Position numbers and translations under genes: made by a program
Shown: piece by piece, positions 6,340 through 16,465 of the stretch
How positions within the stretch are numbered: the first letter of the stretch is position 1
Layout of the letters: each line of letters opens with the position of its first letter
DNA from: Rhodanobacter sp. T12-5
Lineage (GTDB): Bacteria; Pseudomonadota; Gammaproteobacteria; Xanthomonadales; Rhodanobacteraceae
Direction: 5' to 3'
NCBI RefSeq assembly: GCF_008329435.1
Contig: NZ_NPKN01000007.1
Location: 1 to 64,000 of the forward strand
Length of the DNA: 64,000 nucleotides
Notes under the pieces: generated by a model
Told to the model about the DNA's origin: nothing
The model's database searches: none
What the model saw: only the letters and a program-made list of their open reading frames with translations

Positions 6340-9216
6340 ATGGCTGAAAAGCATCCCTTCCCTGCCGGTGGTGACGTGACTACAAACCTGATCCGCGAGT
6401 TCTTCGAATCTTCCCAACTCGCAGGCGGCAATGCCGACTACGTCGAATCACTCTACGACGCCTGGTTGGCCGATACTTCGTCGGTGCCGGCCGAATGGGC
6501 CAGCTATTTCGAGACCTTCAAGGGCCGCGAATCGGGGGATGTCTCCCATGTCGCGGCCATTGCGCGTATCGAGGCGGCGCAGAAACAGCGCCACAACGGC
6601 GCCACCGCCGTGCCGATGAGCGACGAGCACGCGCGCAAGCAGGCTGGCGTGCTGCGCCTGCTCACCGCCTACCGCTCGCGCGGCCACCTCGCCGCCGATC
6701 TCGACCCACTCGGCCTGACCGAAAAGATGACCGCGCCCGATCTGGGCCTGGCCTTCCACGGCCTGTCCGATGCCGACCTCGATACCGAATTCGACACCGG
6801 CAATTACGCGGGTGGCGGCCACCGCCTGAAGCTGCGCGAGCTGCTGGCCCGCTTGCAGAAAACCTACGCCAGCACGATCGGCGCCGAGTTCATGCACATC
6901 AGCAACCATGAACAACGCAACTGGATCTACAGCCGACTCGAACAGCGCGCTGGACAGAGCGGCCTGGACAAGGCCGGCAAGCAGCGCGTGCTGGACGGCC
7001 TCACCGCCGCCGAGGGCCTGGAACGCTACCTGCACACGAAGTACGTGGGCCAGAAGCGCTTTTCGCTGGAAGGCGGCGACAGCCTGATCCCGATGATCGA
7101 CGACGTGGTGCGCGAGGCTGGCGACAACGGCGTCAAGGAGCTGGTGATCGGCATGGCCCATCGCGGTCGGCTCAACGTGCTGGTCAACATCCTGGGCAAG
7201 CCTCCCAAGACCCTGTTCGACGAATTCGAAGGCAAGTTCGAGCATCCGGACGACCCGGCACATTCCGGCGACGTGAAGTACCACATGGGCTTCTCCGCCG
7301 ACGTCAAGACGCCCAAGGGCGGCGTGCACGTGGCGCTGGCGTTCAACCCGTCGCACCTGGAGATCGTCAACCCGGTGGTTTGCGGTTCGGTGCACGCGCG
7401 CCAGACCCGCCGCCGCGACACCTTGCACACGCAATCGATGGCCGTGCTGATCCACGGCGACGCCGCCTTCGCCGGGCAAGGCGTCAACATGGAACTGCTG
7501 AACATGTCGCAGGCGCGCGGATTCAAGATCGGCGGCAGCCTGCACATCGTGATCAACAACCAGGTCGGCTTCACCACCTCCAATCCGCAGGACGCCCGTT
7601 CCACCATGTACTGCACCGACCTGGCCAAGATGGTCAACGCGCCGGTGCTGCACGTGAACGGCGACGACCCGGAAGCGGTGATCGAGGTCACCCGGCTGGC
7701 CTACGCGTTCCGCAAGCAGTTCCGCCGCGATGTGGTGATCGACCTGGTCTGCTACCGCCGCCACGGCCACAACGAAGCCGACGAGCCGGCGGCGACCCAG
7801 CCGGTGATGTACCAGATCATCCGCAAGCGCCCGACCACGCGCGACCTGTACCAGCAGCAGTTGGTGAAGGACGGCGTGCTGGCCGAGGGCGATGCCCAGA
7901 AGCAGTTCGAGGCCTACCGCGACCGGCTCGAAGCGGGCGCGCCGATGACCGAGCTAGACACCTCGCCGCGCCGCGATGGCCATGTCGACTGGGCACGTTT
8001 CCTTGGCGGCAAGCTGTCCGCGCCGACCGACACCACGGTGCCGAAGAAAAAGCTTCAGGAGCTCTCCGACAAGATCCTCACCCTGCCCGCCGACATCACC
8101 CTGCAGGCGCGCGTGGCGAAGATCTACGACGACCGCCGCAAGATGGCCGCCGGCGAGCAGCCGGCCGACTGGGGATTTGCCGAGAACCTCGCCTACGCCA
8201 CCCTCGTCGACGCCGGCCACGACATGCGTCTGGTCGGCCAGGATTCCGGCCGCGGCACGTTCTTCCACCGTCATGCGGTCCTGCACGACCAGAAGGACGG
8301 CCACACCTACATGCCGCTGGCGACCGTCCGCGCGGGCGCCGACGTCGAGGTGATCGACTCGCTGCTCAGCGAAGAGGCGGTGATGGCGTTCGAGTATGGC
8401 CACTCCACCACCGACCCGGACACGCTCAATATCTGGGAAGCCCAGTTCGGCGACTTCGCCAACGGCGCGCAGGTGGTGATCGACCAGTTCATCAGCTCCG
8501 GCGAAGCCAAATGGAACCGGCTGTGCGGCCTGGTGCTGCTGCTGCCGCACGGCTACGAAGGCCAGGGCCCGGAGCATTCCTCCGCGCGTCTCGAACGCTT
8601 CCTGCAACTGTGCGCGTTCGACAACATGCAGGTCTGCGTGCCGACCACGCCAGCGCAGGATTTCCACATGATCCGCCGACAGATGCTGCGCGCCGCGCGC
8701 AAGCCGCTGATCGTGATGACGCCGAAATCGTTGCTGCGCCACAAGCTGGCGGTGTCATCGCTGGACGAGCTGGCCAACGGCAGTTTCCAGTTGGTGATCG
8801 GCGAACATCGCGAGCTGGCGGCGAAGAAGGTCCGGCGCGTGGTGCTGTGCTCCGGCAAGGTCTACTACGATCTGCTGGAAGAAGCCGGCAAGCGCGAGCT
8901 GAAAGACGTCGCCATCGTGCGTGTCGAGCAGCTCTACCCGTTCCCGCGCGCCGAAGTCACGGCCGAGCTGGACAAGTACCCGACCGCCAAGGAAGTGATC
9001 TGGTGCCAGGAAGAGCCGATGAACCAGGGTGCCTGGTTCCAGATCCGTCACCACCTGCAGGCCTGCATCGGCAGCAAGCACAGCCTTTCGTACGCGGGCC
9101 GCGCGCGCTCGCCGGCACCGGCAGCCGGCCACCTCAATACCCATAACGTCGAACAGACAGCACTTGTCGAACAGGCGCTCGTCGCGGCCGTCGGCACCGA
9201 CCACTCCGCAGAATAA
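6340..9216 (+). CDS. sucA: 2-oxoglutarate dehydrogenase E1 component
   Basis: The thiamine-diphosphate E1o subunit decarboxylates 2-oxoglutarate and passes the succinyl group to SucB in the TCA cycle. At 958 residues it has the family length. Visible features: the N-terminal E2-binding helix (SQLAGGNADYVESLYDAW), the active-site GMAHRGRLNVL, the FNPSHLEIVNPVV segment, and the TPP/Mg motif starting GDAAFAGQG and ending INNQVGFTT. The pyrimidine-binding half follows (GQDSGRGTFFHRHAVLHDQ and LLPHGYEGQGPEHSSARLER). ATG 6340 has a weak AAGGT upstream. An in-frame GTG at 6376 (VTTNLIREFFESS) would match the family start equally well, so the first 12 residues are uncertain. Confidence 0.95.
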   Translation: MAEKHPFPAGGDVTTNLIREFFESSQLAGGNADYVESLYDAWLADTSSVPAEWASYFETFKGRESGDVSHVAAIARIEAAQKQRHNGATAVPMSDEHARKQAGVLRLLTAYRSRGHLAADLDPLGLTEKMTAPDLGLAFHGLSDADLDTEFDTGNYAGGGHRLKLRELLARLQKTYASTIGAEFMHISNHEQRNWIYSRLEQRAGQSGLDKAGKQRVLDGLTAAEGLERYLHTKYVGQKRFSLEGGDSLIPMIDDVVREAGDNGVKELVIGMAHRGRLNVLVNILGKPPKTLFDEFEGKFEHPDDPAHSGDVKYHMGFSADVKTPKGGVHVALAFNPSHLEIVNPVVCGSVHARQTRRRDTLHTQSMAVLIHGDAAFAGQGVNMELLNMSQARGFKIGGSLHIVINNQVGFTTSNPQDARSTMYCTDLAKMVNAPVLHVNGDDPEAVIEVTRLAYAFRKQFRRDVVIDLVCYRRHGHNEADEPAATQPVMYQIIRKRPTTRDLYQQQLVKDGVLAEGDAQKQFEAYRDRLEAGAPMTELDTSPRRDGHVDWARFLGGKLSAPTDTTVPKKKLQELSDKILTLPADITLQARVAKIYDDRRKMAAGEQPADWGFAENLAYATLVDAGHDMRLVGQDSGRGTFFHRHAVLHDQKDGHTYMPLATVRAGADVEVIDSLLSEEAVMAFEYGHSTTDPDTLNIWEAQFGDFANGAQVVIDQFISSGEAKWNRLCGLVLLLPHGYEGQGPEHSSARLERFLQLCAFDNMQVCVPTTPAQDFHMIRRQMLRAARKPLIVMTPKSLLRHKLAVSSLDELANGSFQLVIGEHRELAAKKVRRVVLCSGKVYYDLLEEAGKRELKDVAIVRVEQLYPFPRAEVTAELDKYPTAKEVIWCQEEPMNQGAWFQIRHHLQACIGSKHSLSYAGRARSPAPAAGHLNTHNVEQTALVEQALVAAVGTDHSAE

Positions 9217-9230
9217 AAGAAACTTAGAGT

Positions 9231-9253
9231 GCGGCCATGGATGGCCGCTTTTT
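9231..9253 (+). terminator. Hairpin with U-run between sucA and sucB (attenuator-like)
   Basis: GCGGCCA-TGGA-TGGCCGC forms a perfect 7-bp stem with a TGGA loop, followed at once by TTTTT. By form it is an intrinsic terminator just after the sucA stop, inside an operon whose next gene follows 80 bp later. It may lower sucB-lpd expression relative to sucA or protect the sucA 3' end. The loop in the RNA is AUGGAU, which also resembles an RsmA/CsrA site. Confidence 0.65.
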
Positions 9254-9260
9254 GACCTTA

Positions 9261-9278
9261 GCGTTCAGGGATGAACGC
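9261..9278 (+). promoter_or_regulatory. GGA-loop hairpin in the sucB leader (possible RsmA/CsrA site)
   Basis: GCGTTCA-GGGA-TGAACGC is a perfect 7-bp stem whose RNA loop and flanks read CAGGGAUG, a match to the CARGGAUG core of the CsrA/RsmA selection consensus. It ends nine bases before the AAGGA ribosome-binding site of sucB. Function is inferred. Confidence 0.4.
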
Positions 9279-9296
9279 ACTAATTAAGGAAATCTC

Positions 9297-10505
9297 ATGT
9301 CCATCGAACTCAAAGTCCCCGTCCTGCCCGAGTCGGTTTCCGACGCCACCATCGCGACCTGGCACAAGAAAGCCGGCGACGCGGTGAAGCGCGACGAGAA
9401 CCTGGTCGACCTCGAAACCGACAAGGTCGTGCTGGAAGTGCCCTCGCCGGTCGACGGCGTGCTGAAGGAAATCCGCCACGAAGTCGGCGACACGGTGAAC
9501 AGCGAGCAGATCATCGCGATCATCGAGGAAGGTGCCGCCGCCGCAGCGCCGGCCCCGGCCGCTGCTGCGCCCGCCCCCGCGGCCGCCGCTCCTGCGCCGG
9601 CTGCGCCGAAAACCGCCGCGAAAGGCACCGAGGATCTCTCCCCGGCCGGCCTGCGTGTCGCCACCGAAGAAAAAATCGATCCGTCCAAGGTCGCCGGCAC
9701 CGGCCGCGACGGTCGCGTGACCAAGGAAGACCTGGTCAACTACGGCAAGGGCGGCACGGCTGCCCCGGCCGCCGCTGCACCAGCCGCGAAGCCGACCCCG
9801 GGTTCGCGCCCGGAAGAACGCGTACCGATGACGCGCATGCGCGCACGCATCGCCGAGCGCCTGATGCAGTCGAAGAACTCGATCGCCATGCTCACCTCGT
9901 TCAACGAAGTGAACCTGGCCGAAGTGGTGAAGATGCGCAAGGCACTCGGCGATGCGTTCCAGAAGGAACACGGCATCAAGCTCGGCTTCATGAGCTTCTT
10001 CGTCAAGGCGGCCGCCGAAGCGCTGAAGCGCTACCCGTTCGTCAACGCCTCGGTCGACGGCAACGACGTGATCTACCACGGCTACCAGGACATCTCGATC
10101 GCCGTGTCCACCGACAAGGGCCTGGTCACGCCGGTGCTGCGTGACGTGCAGGACATGAGGTTCGCCGACGTCGAGCAGGGCATCGCCGACTACGCCACCA
10201 AGGCGCGCGCGAACAAGCTGTCGCTGGACGACCTGCAGGGCGGCACGTTCACCATCACCAACGGCGGCACCTTCGGTTCGCTGCTGTCGACCCCGATCGT
10301 GAACCCGCCGCAGAGCGCGATCCTCGGCATGCACACGATCAAGGAACGCCCGATCGTCGAGAACGGCCAGATGATCGCCGCGCCGATGATGTACATCGCG
10401 CTGTCCTACGACCACCGCATCATCGACGGCAAGGACGCGGTGCTGTTCCTGGTCGACATCAAGAACCAGTTGGAGAACCCGCAGCGGATGTTGCTGGGCC
10501 TGTAA
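9297..10505 (+). CDS. sucB: Dihydrolipoyllysine succinyltransferase (E2 of 2-oxoglutarate dehydrogenase)
   Basis: A 402-residue E2o core protein. The N-terminal lipoyl domain carries the lipoylated Lys43 in LETDKVVLE. An Ala/Pro-rich swinging linker spans about residues 79-103. The peripheral subunit-binding domain lies at about 107-145 ([25 protein letters not shown]), and after a second Ala-rich linker comes the catalytic domain with SYDHRIIDG (His373, Asp377). TAAGGAAATCTC precedes the ATG, a strong ribosome-binding site. It transfers the succinyl group from SucA to CoA. It is the middle gene of sucA-sucB-lpd. Confidence 0.96.
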   Translation: MSIELKVPVLPESVSDATIATWHKKAGDAVKRDENLVDLETDKVVLEVPSPVDGVLKEIRHEVGDTVNSEQIIAIIEEGAAAAAPAPAAAAPAPAAAAPAPAAPKTAAKGTEDLSPAGLRVATEEKIDPSKVAGTGRDGRVTKEDLVNYGKGGTAAPAAAAPAAKPTPGSRPEERVPMTRMRARIAERLMQSKNSIAMLTSFNEVNLAEVVKMRKALGDAFQKEHGIKLGFMSFFVKAAAEALKRYPFVNASVDGNDVIYHGYQDISIAVSTDKGLVTPVLRDVQDMRFADVEQGIADYATKARANKLSLDDLQGGTFTITNGGTFGSLLSTPIVNPPQSAILGMHTIKERPIVENGQMIAAPMMYIALSYDHRIIDGKDAVLFLVDIKNQLENPQRMLLGL

Positions 10506-10514
10506 ACGCTTGAA

Positions 10515-12073
<1,559 letters not shown>

Positions 12074-12136
12074 GGCCCGCGCAGGACCAACGCGGCCCGC
12101 TCGTGGCGACATGGGCGGGTCGCTCTTTTTCAGAAA

Positions 12137-12213
12137 TGAGTGGAGAGAAGTGAGAAACGAGAGAGAGCATGCAAGCGCACACTCTTTTCTCACTCCTCTC
12201 CACTCTCCACTCA
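12137..12213. repeat. Dispersed palindromic repeat, copy 1
   Basis: A purine-rich left arm starting TGAGTGGAGAGAAGTGAG is mirrored by a pyrimidine-rich right arm ending in CTCTCCACTCA, giving a long imperfect hairpin. The left 33 bp recur with one or two changes at 27895-27927. Both copies lie in short intergenic gaps directly upstream of a start codon. Confidence 0.7.
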
Positions 12214-12222
12214 GGTAAGCCC

Positions 12223-12819
12223 ATGCCCCAACCCACCGCCATCTGCGTCTACTGCGGCTCCAGCAGCGGCAGGCATCCCGAGTACGCCGAGCAGGCGCGC
12301 GCCTTCGGTACGGAAATGGCCCGGCGCGGTATCGCGCTGGTCTACGGCGGCGGCAAGGTCGGCCTGATGGGCGTGGTGGCCGACGCGGTGCTCGCCGGCG
12401 GCGGCAAGGTCATCGGGGTGATTCCTCGCCAGCTGGTGGAACTCGAAGTGGCCCATCCCGGCCTGAGCGAGCTGGTGGTCGTCGAGACCATGCACCAGCG
12501 CAAGACGCGCATGTACGAGCTGTCCGAAGCGTTCGTCGCACTGCCCGGCGGCTTCGGCACGATGGACGAGATGTTCGAGATGCTGACCTGGGCCCAGCTC
12601 GGCCTTCACCGTTATCCCTGCGCCTTCCTCGACGTGCGCGGCTATTACCGCGACCTGCGCACGATGATGGAGCACATGGTCGACGAGAACTTCGTGCGCC
12701 CCGAGCAGCGCGACAGCATCTGGTTCGGCGATGACATGACCGCCCTTTTCGACTGGATGCAAACGTACGAGGGCAGCTACATTCCCAAACGGATCGATAC
12801 CAGCAGCGTCAGCGCCTGA
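12223..12819 (+). CDS. LOG-family protein (nucleoside 5'-monophosphate phosphoribohydrolase type)
   Basis: A 198-residue Rossmann-fold protein with the two LOG signatures: MHQRKTRM (90-97) and PGGFGTMDE (108-116). Members hydrolyse N6-modified AMP (cytokinin monophosphates) or other nucleotides to base and ribose 5-phosphate; the substrate in this organism is unknown. I chose the ATG at 12223 because CAGGTAA precedes it and because MPQPTAICVYCGSSSG is the usual family start. The frame is open upstream to 12169, but only through the palindromic repeat. The downstream reductase gene begins 22 bp after the stop, so a two-gene unit is possible. Confidence 0.85.
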   Translation: MPQPTAICVYCGSSSGRHPEYAEQARAFGTEMARRGIALVYGGGKVGLMGVVADAVLAGGGKVIGVIPRQLVELEVAHPGLSELVVVETMHQRKTRMYELSEAFVALPGGFGTMDEMFEMLTWAQLGLHRYPCAFLDVRGYYRDLRTMMEHMVDENFVRPEQRDSIWFGDDMTALFDWMQTYEGSYIPKRIDTSSVSA

Positions 12820-12841
12820 ACGACCGCCACGGGAGATCACG

Positions 12842-13840
12842 ATGACCGTTTTCCGTTCCTTTCGCATCCACAACGACGACACCGGCCACCGCGCCGGCAT
12901 CGAAACCGTGGACACCGATGCGCTGTCGCCAGGTGAAGTTCTGGTCAAGACGGCGTACTCGTCGGTCAACTACAAGGACGCGCTGGCCGGCACCGGCAAG
13001 GGCCGGATATTGCGCACCTATCCGCTCAACGGCGGCATCGACGTGGCCGGCCACGTGGTCGCCTCGACCGACCCGTCCTTCAGGGAAGGCGACGCGGTGC
13101 TGTGCACCGGCAGTGGCCTGTCCGAGACCCGTGACGGCGGCTACGGCGAATACGCGCGCCTCGACGCGCGCTGGACGATCCCGTTACCGGCCGGGCTGAG
13201 CCTGCGCGAGAGCATGATCATCGGCACCGCCGGCTTCACCGCCGCGCTCGCCGTGCTGCGCATGCAGGACAACCGGCAGACGCCATCGCTGGGACCGATC
13301 GCGATCACCGGCGCCAGCGGCGGCGTCGGCATGCTGGCGATCGACATTTTCAGCCGCGCCGGCTACGAGGTGCACGCGATCAGCGGCAAGGCCGACCACT
13401 TCGATTTCCTGCGCGGCCTCGGCGCCAGCGAGTGCATCGACCGACATCAACTCGTCTTCAGCGGCAAGCCGATGGATTCGGCCCGCTTCGGCGGCGCGCT
13501 GGACAATGTCGGCGGCAGCACACTGAGCGGCCTGCTGCCGCTGGTCAACCCCTACGGCAATGTGGCGATCTGCGGCAATGCCGGCGGTATTGCATTCGAC
13601 AGCACGGTGATGCCGTTCATCATTCGCGGCGTGAGTCTGCTCGGCATCGCCTCGGCAGGCACCGCCCGCGACCTCCGTGACCGCATCTGGCAGCACCTGG
13701 CCAGTGACTGGAAACCACAGCATCTGGATCGCATCGCCACTCGCGAAATCGGCCTCGACGAACTGCCGGGAATTTTTGGGCGTATGCTCGCTGGCGATTC
13801 GTTCGGGCGTACGCTGGTGCGCATCGGCAACACGATTTGA
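12842..13840 (+). CDS. acuI: Zinc-independent quinone/acryloyl-CoA reductase, YhdH/AcuI type
   Basis: A 332-residue medium-chain dehydrogenase/reductase. YSSVNYKDALAGTG and NGGIDVAGHV are hallmarks of the YhdH/AcuI branch, which lacks the zinc-binding cysteines of alcohol dehydrogenases. GASGGVGMLAI near residue 160 is the NADPH-binding glycine motif. Characterised members reduce acryloyl-CoA to propionyl-CoA, clearing a toxic electrophile; others are annotated as quinone oxidoreductases. The exact substrate here is not proven. A GGGAG ribosome-binding site lies a few bases before the ATG, and the LOG gene ends just upstream. Confidence 0.82.
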   Translation: MTVFRSFRIHNDDTGHRAGIETVDTDALSPGEVLVKTAYSSVNYKDALAGTGKGRILRTYPLNGGIDVAGHVVASTDPSFREGDAVLCTGSGLSETRDGGYGEYARLDARWTIPLPAGLSLRESMIIGTAGFTAALAVLRMQDNRQTPSLGPIAITGASGGVGMLAIDIFSRAGYEVHAISGKADHFDFLRGLGASECIDRHQLVFSGKPMDSARFGGALDNVGGSTLSGLLPLVNPYGNVAICGNAGGIAFDSTVMPFIIRGVSLLGIASAGTARDLRDRIWQHLASDWKPQHLDRIATREIGLDELPGIFGRMLAGDSFGRTLVRIGNTI

Positions 13841-13909
13841 CGAACCCGCGCTTGGAAGTACCGTCACCACGGCTTAGAATCAACGAAACTCGAAGGGGAC
13901 CTTTACCTT

Positions 13910-14275
13910 ATGGCACGCATCCTGATCGTCGACGACTCCCCGTCACAATTGCTGGGCATCAAGCGGATCGTCGAAAAACTCGGGCATGAAACCCTTTCCG
14001 CCGAAGATGGTGCCGCCGGTGTCGAAGTGGCCAAACAGGAAAAGCCCGACCTGATCCTGATGGACGTGGTGATGCCCAACCTCAACGGTTTCCAGGCGAC
14101 CCGCACCATCAGCAAGAATCCCGATACGGCTCATATCCCGATCATCCTGGTGACCACCAAGGATCAGGAAACCGACAAGGTCTGGGGCATGCGCCAAGGT
14201 GCCAAGGCCTATGTGACCAAGCCGATCAAGGAAGAGGATCTGGTCAAGGCCTTGCAGGAGTTCCTGCCCGGCTGA
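13910..14275 (+). CDS. pilH: Single-domain response regulator, PilH-like (twitching motility)
   Basis: A 121-residue CheY-type receiver with no output domain. D8 and D9 (VDDS) form the acidic pocket, D52 (LILMDVVMP) is the phosphate acceptor, and K104 (YVTKP) is the conserved lysine. The segments MARILIVDDSP and VTTKDQETDKVWG match PilH of Pseudomonas, a chemosensory regulator of type IV pilus twitching, more closely than CheY or PilG. The other chp/pil genes are not next to it. AAGGGGACC precedes the start. A strong hairpin terminator follows, so it is probably transcribed alone. Confidence 0.85.
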   Translation: MARILIVDDSPSQLLGIKRIVEKLGHETLSAEDGAAGVEVAKQEKPDLILMDVVMPNLNGFQATRTISKNPDTAHIPIILVTTKDQETDKVWGMRQGAKAYVTKPIKEEDLVKALQEFLPG

Positions 14276-14300
14276 TTGTTTCGCTGGGTCTGGAAAAAGG

Positions 14301-14329
14301 ACGGCGCCCGCAGGCGCCGTTTTCATTTT
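14301..14329. terminator. Bidirectional intrinsic terminator between pilH and cbpA
   Basis: ACGGCGCC-CGCA-GGCGCCGT (14301-14320) is a perfect 8-bp stem with TTTCATTTT after it and AAAAAGG before it. It therefore has a U-tract for both converging transcripts. Confidence 0.85.
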
Positions 14330-14349
14330 CCCGGTCTGGCTTTCGCCGC

Positions 14350-15249
14350 TCAGCGGCGCGGATCGAAGTCCCTGAAGTGTTCACCCAGGGCCTCGTAGGC
14401 CGCCTTCTGCTCGTCATTCTCGGGCACCGGCGCGCGAATCGACAATTCCACCAGTTGATCGCCCGGGTGCGCGCCCGGCATGCCGCGTCCCTTCAGGCGC
14501 AGCTTGCGTCCCGACTGCGAACCGGCGGGAATGCGCAGGTCAACCGTCCCGGCAAGAGTCGGTACCGGCACGGTCGCCCCCAGCGCCGCTTCCCAGGGGG
14601 TGATCGGCAGCACATGCACCACGTTGCGGCCGTCCAGACGGAAACGCGGATCGTCGCGGATGCCGATTTCCAGCAACAGGTCGCCCTTCGGCCCACCGGC
14701 CATGCCGGCCTGGCCCTGACCGGACAGGCGGATCACCTGGCCAGGCTGGATACCTGCGGGAATCTTCACTTCCAGCACGCGCTCGCCGCCGGCCGGATCC
14801 TGCATCGCCAGACGGGTACGGCCGCCGTCGAATGCCGTTTTCAGATCGATTTGCACCGAAGCTTGCACATCCCGGCCGCGGCGCGGACGAGGTTGGCCAC
14901 GAGGCCCGCCGGCCGCGCCCCGCCCGAACAGGCTCTCGAAAAAATCGCTGAAGTCGCCGTCGCCGCCATCACCGAAACCCTGGCTCTGGCCCTGCCAGCC
15001 CGGCGGTGGCCGGAACTGCTCGCCCTGCCGATAGCCGCCGGCGCGCAACTGATCGTAGGAACGCCGCTTCTCGGCATCCTTGAGCACCTCGTTGGCCTCG
15101 TTGACCGACTTGAATTTCTCCTCCGCGCCGGCTTCCTTGTTCTTGTCCGGATGGTATTTGCGCGCCAGCTTGCGATACGCCGCCTTGATCTCGGCCTCGC
15201 TCGCATCGGGCTTCACGCCCAGGATCTCGTAATAGTCTTTGAATTCCAC
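14350..15249 (-). CDS. cbpA: DnaJ-class co-chaperone CbpA-like
   Basis: A 299-residue J-domain protein without the zinc-finger cysteines of DnaJ, as in CbpA. The J domain (about 3-68) has YYEILGV and the HPD motif that stimulates DnaK. A Gly/Phe-rich linker ([19 protein letters not shown]) precedes two C-terminal beta-domains that bind clients ([33 protein letters not shown]). I chose the GTG at 15249 because GGGAG lies nine bases upstream and [12 protein letters not shown] matches the family start; another GTG at 15267 is possible. It lies just downstream of hsp20 on the same strand, so the two probably form a heat-shock pair. Confidence 0.88.
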   Translation of the reverse strand: MEFKDYYEILGVKPDASEAEIKAAYRKLARKYHPDKNKEAGAEEKFKSVNEANEVLKDAEKRRSYDQLRAGGYRQGEQFRPPPGWQGQSQGFGDGGDGDFSDFFESLFGRGAAGGPRGQPRPRRGRDVQASVQIDLKTAFDGGRTRLAMQDPAGGERVLEVKIPAGIQPGQVIRLSGQGQAGMAGGPKGDLLLEIGIRDDPRFRLDGRNVVHVLPITPWEAALGATVPVPTLAGTVDLRIPAGSQSGRKLRLKGRGMPGAHPGDQLVELSIRAPVPENDEQKAAYEALGEHFRDFDPRR

Positions 15250-15320
15250 TCGCCACTCCCGACTCACGCAAAACCCGCGACAGATCGCTCCGTCGCGGGA
15301 TGTACCGCCACACTCCTGGC

Positions 15321-15770
15321 TCAGTGGCTCGTGTTGATGGTAATGCGTCGCGGCGTTGCCTGTGCCTTCTTCGGTATCACGATTTCCAGCACGCCGAAAC
15401 GGCCGTTCGCAGTGATGCCCTCGGCATCGGCGCTGTCCGGCAGGGCAAAGCGGCGATGGAAGGCACCCCGGGCACGCTCCACGCGGGTGAACTTGCCGTT
15501 CGACTCGGCGCTGCCGGCCTCGCGCTCACCCTTGATGGTCAGGATGCCCTTTTCCATGCTCACCTCGATCTGCGCCGGATCCACACCAGGAATGTCCGCG
15601 AGGATCACAAAACGCTGCTCGTCCTCGCGAATGTCCACGCGCGGTGCCCACTGACTGGTGACGACGTTGGATGCGTCGCTGTCTTCCGGCTGCAGGAAAC
15701 GATCGAATACTTGCCGTACTTCCTCGGGCAGGCCGTTGGTGTTCCAGATGCCATGACGAACCGGATTCAT
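15321..15770 (-). CDS. Small heat-shock protein (Hsp20/alpha-crystallin)
   Basis: A 149-residue protein with the alpha-crystallin domain over about residues 45-140: [32 protein letters not shown], and the A-x-x-x-N-G-x-x-x-x-x-x-P segment [20 protein letters not shown]. It holds unfolding proteins in a refoldable state. The start at 15770 has GAGGAG about eight bases upstream; the open frame extends to 15875 but with no family match. It heads toward cbpA with a 71-bp gap. No clear sigma-32 promoter was identified in the 133-bp gap to the divergent peroxiredoxin gene. Confidence 0.9.
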   Translation of the reverse strand: MNPVRHGIWNTNGLPEEVRQVFDRFLQPEDSDASNVVTSQWAPRVDIREDEQRFVILADIPGVDPAQIEVSMEKGILTIKGEREAGSAESNGKFTRVERARGAFHRRFALPDSADAEGITANGRFGVLEIVIPKKAQATPRRITINTSH

Positions 15771-15903
15771 CGCATGTCTCCTCAGGTTGAATTGCGGCCC
15801 ATCGCCGCTTGCCGGGAAAATAGGTGCTGTGACCGACGATTCAAGGCGACATTCCGGTACCGCCCGAATTAGCATTCAGGTCTCCCCCCGGATCCGAGAC
15901 CCC

Positions 15904-16395
15904 ATGAGCATCCAACCCGGCGACACGATTCCCGACACGGCCATCCAGCTCATCGACGGCGATATCCAGCCCAGCCAGACCGGCACGCTGTTCGCCGGAC
16001 GCAAGGTGCTGCTGTTCGGCGTACCTGGCGCATTCACGCCCACCTGTTCGAACAAGCACCTGCCCGGCTACTCGGCGCACTACTCCGAGTTCCGCGCACT
16101 GGGCACCGACGTGATGTGCCTGGCGGTGAACGACGGCTACGTGATGCAGGCCTGGGCGGCTTCGCAACAGGTACCCGCCGGCCTGCTGATGTTGGCCGAC
16201 GGCAATGCCAGTTTCACCCGCGCGCTCGGGCTGGAGCTGGACGGCAGCGCCTTCGGCATGGGCCTGCGCACGCGCCGCTTTGCGCTATACGCGGAAGATG
16301 GCGTGGTGCGTATGGTCCATGTCGAGGCACCCGGCGAGTTGCGCGTCTCCAGCGCCGAGGCGATGTTGGCGGCGATCACGGCGATCACCCACTGA
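15904..16395 (+). CDS. Peroxiredoxin (Prx5 type)
   Basis: A 163-residue thiol peroxidase of the Prx5 branch. GVPGAFTPTCSNKHLPG carries the peroxidatic Cys, and CLAVNDGYVMQAWA and LGLELDGS are typical family segments. It reduces hydrogen peroxide or alkyl peroxides using glutathione or thioredoxin/glutaredoxin. A start at 15904 gives the standard MSIQPGDTIPD opening; the reading frame upstream to 15787 belongs to the gap shared with hsp20. It is divergent from hsp20, a plausible shared stress region. A terminator follows at 16420. Confidence 0.87.
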   Translation: MSIQPGDTIPDTAIQLIDGDIQPSQTGTLFAGRKVLLFGVPGAFTPTCSNKHLPGYSAHYSEFRALGTDVMCLAVNDGYVMQAWAASQQVPAGLLMLADGNASFTRALGLELDGSAFGMGLRTRRFALYAEDGVVRMVHVEAPGELRVSSAEAMLAAITAITH

Positions 16396-16419
16396 GACGG
16401 CCACCCTGCCCCTGCAATG

Positions 16420-16447
16420 AAAAACCCCGGCATCGCCGGGGGTTTTC
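16420..16447. terminator. Bidirectional terminator between the peroxiredoxin gene and gyrA
   Basis: AAAAACCCCGGC-ATC-GCCGGGGGTTTT (16420-16446) forms a long GC stem with A-run before and T-run after, serving both converging genes. Confidence 0.88.
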
Positions 16448-16465
16448 GATCAAGCCTGCATCAGC

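Noticed and set aside
6340-6378. Definite choice of sucA start
   Set aside because: ATG 6340 and GTG 6376 are both plausible. I kept the ATG but do not claim it as decided.
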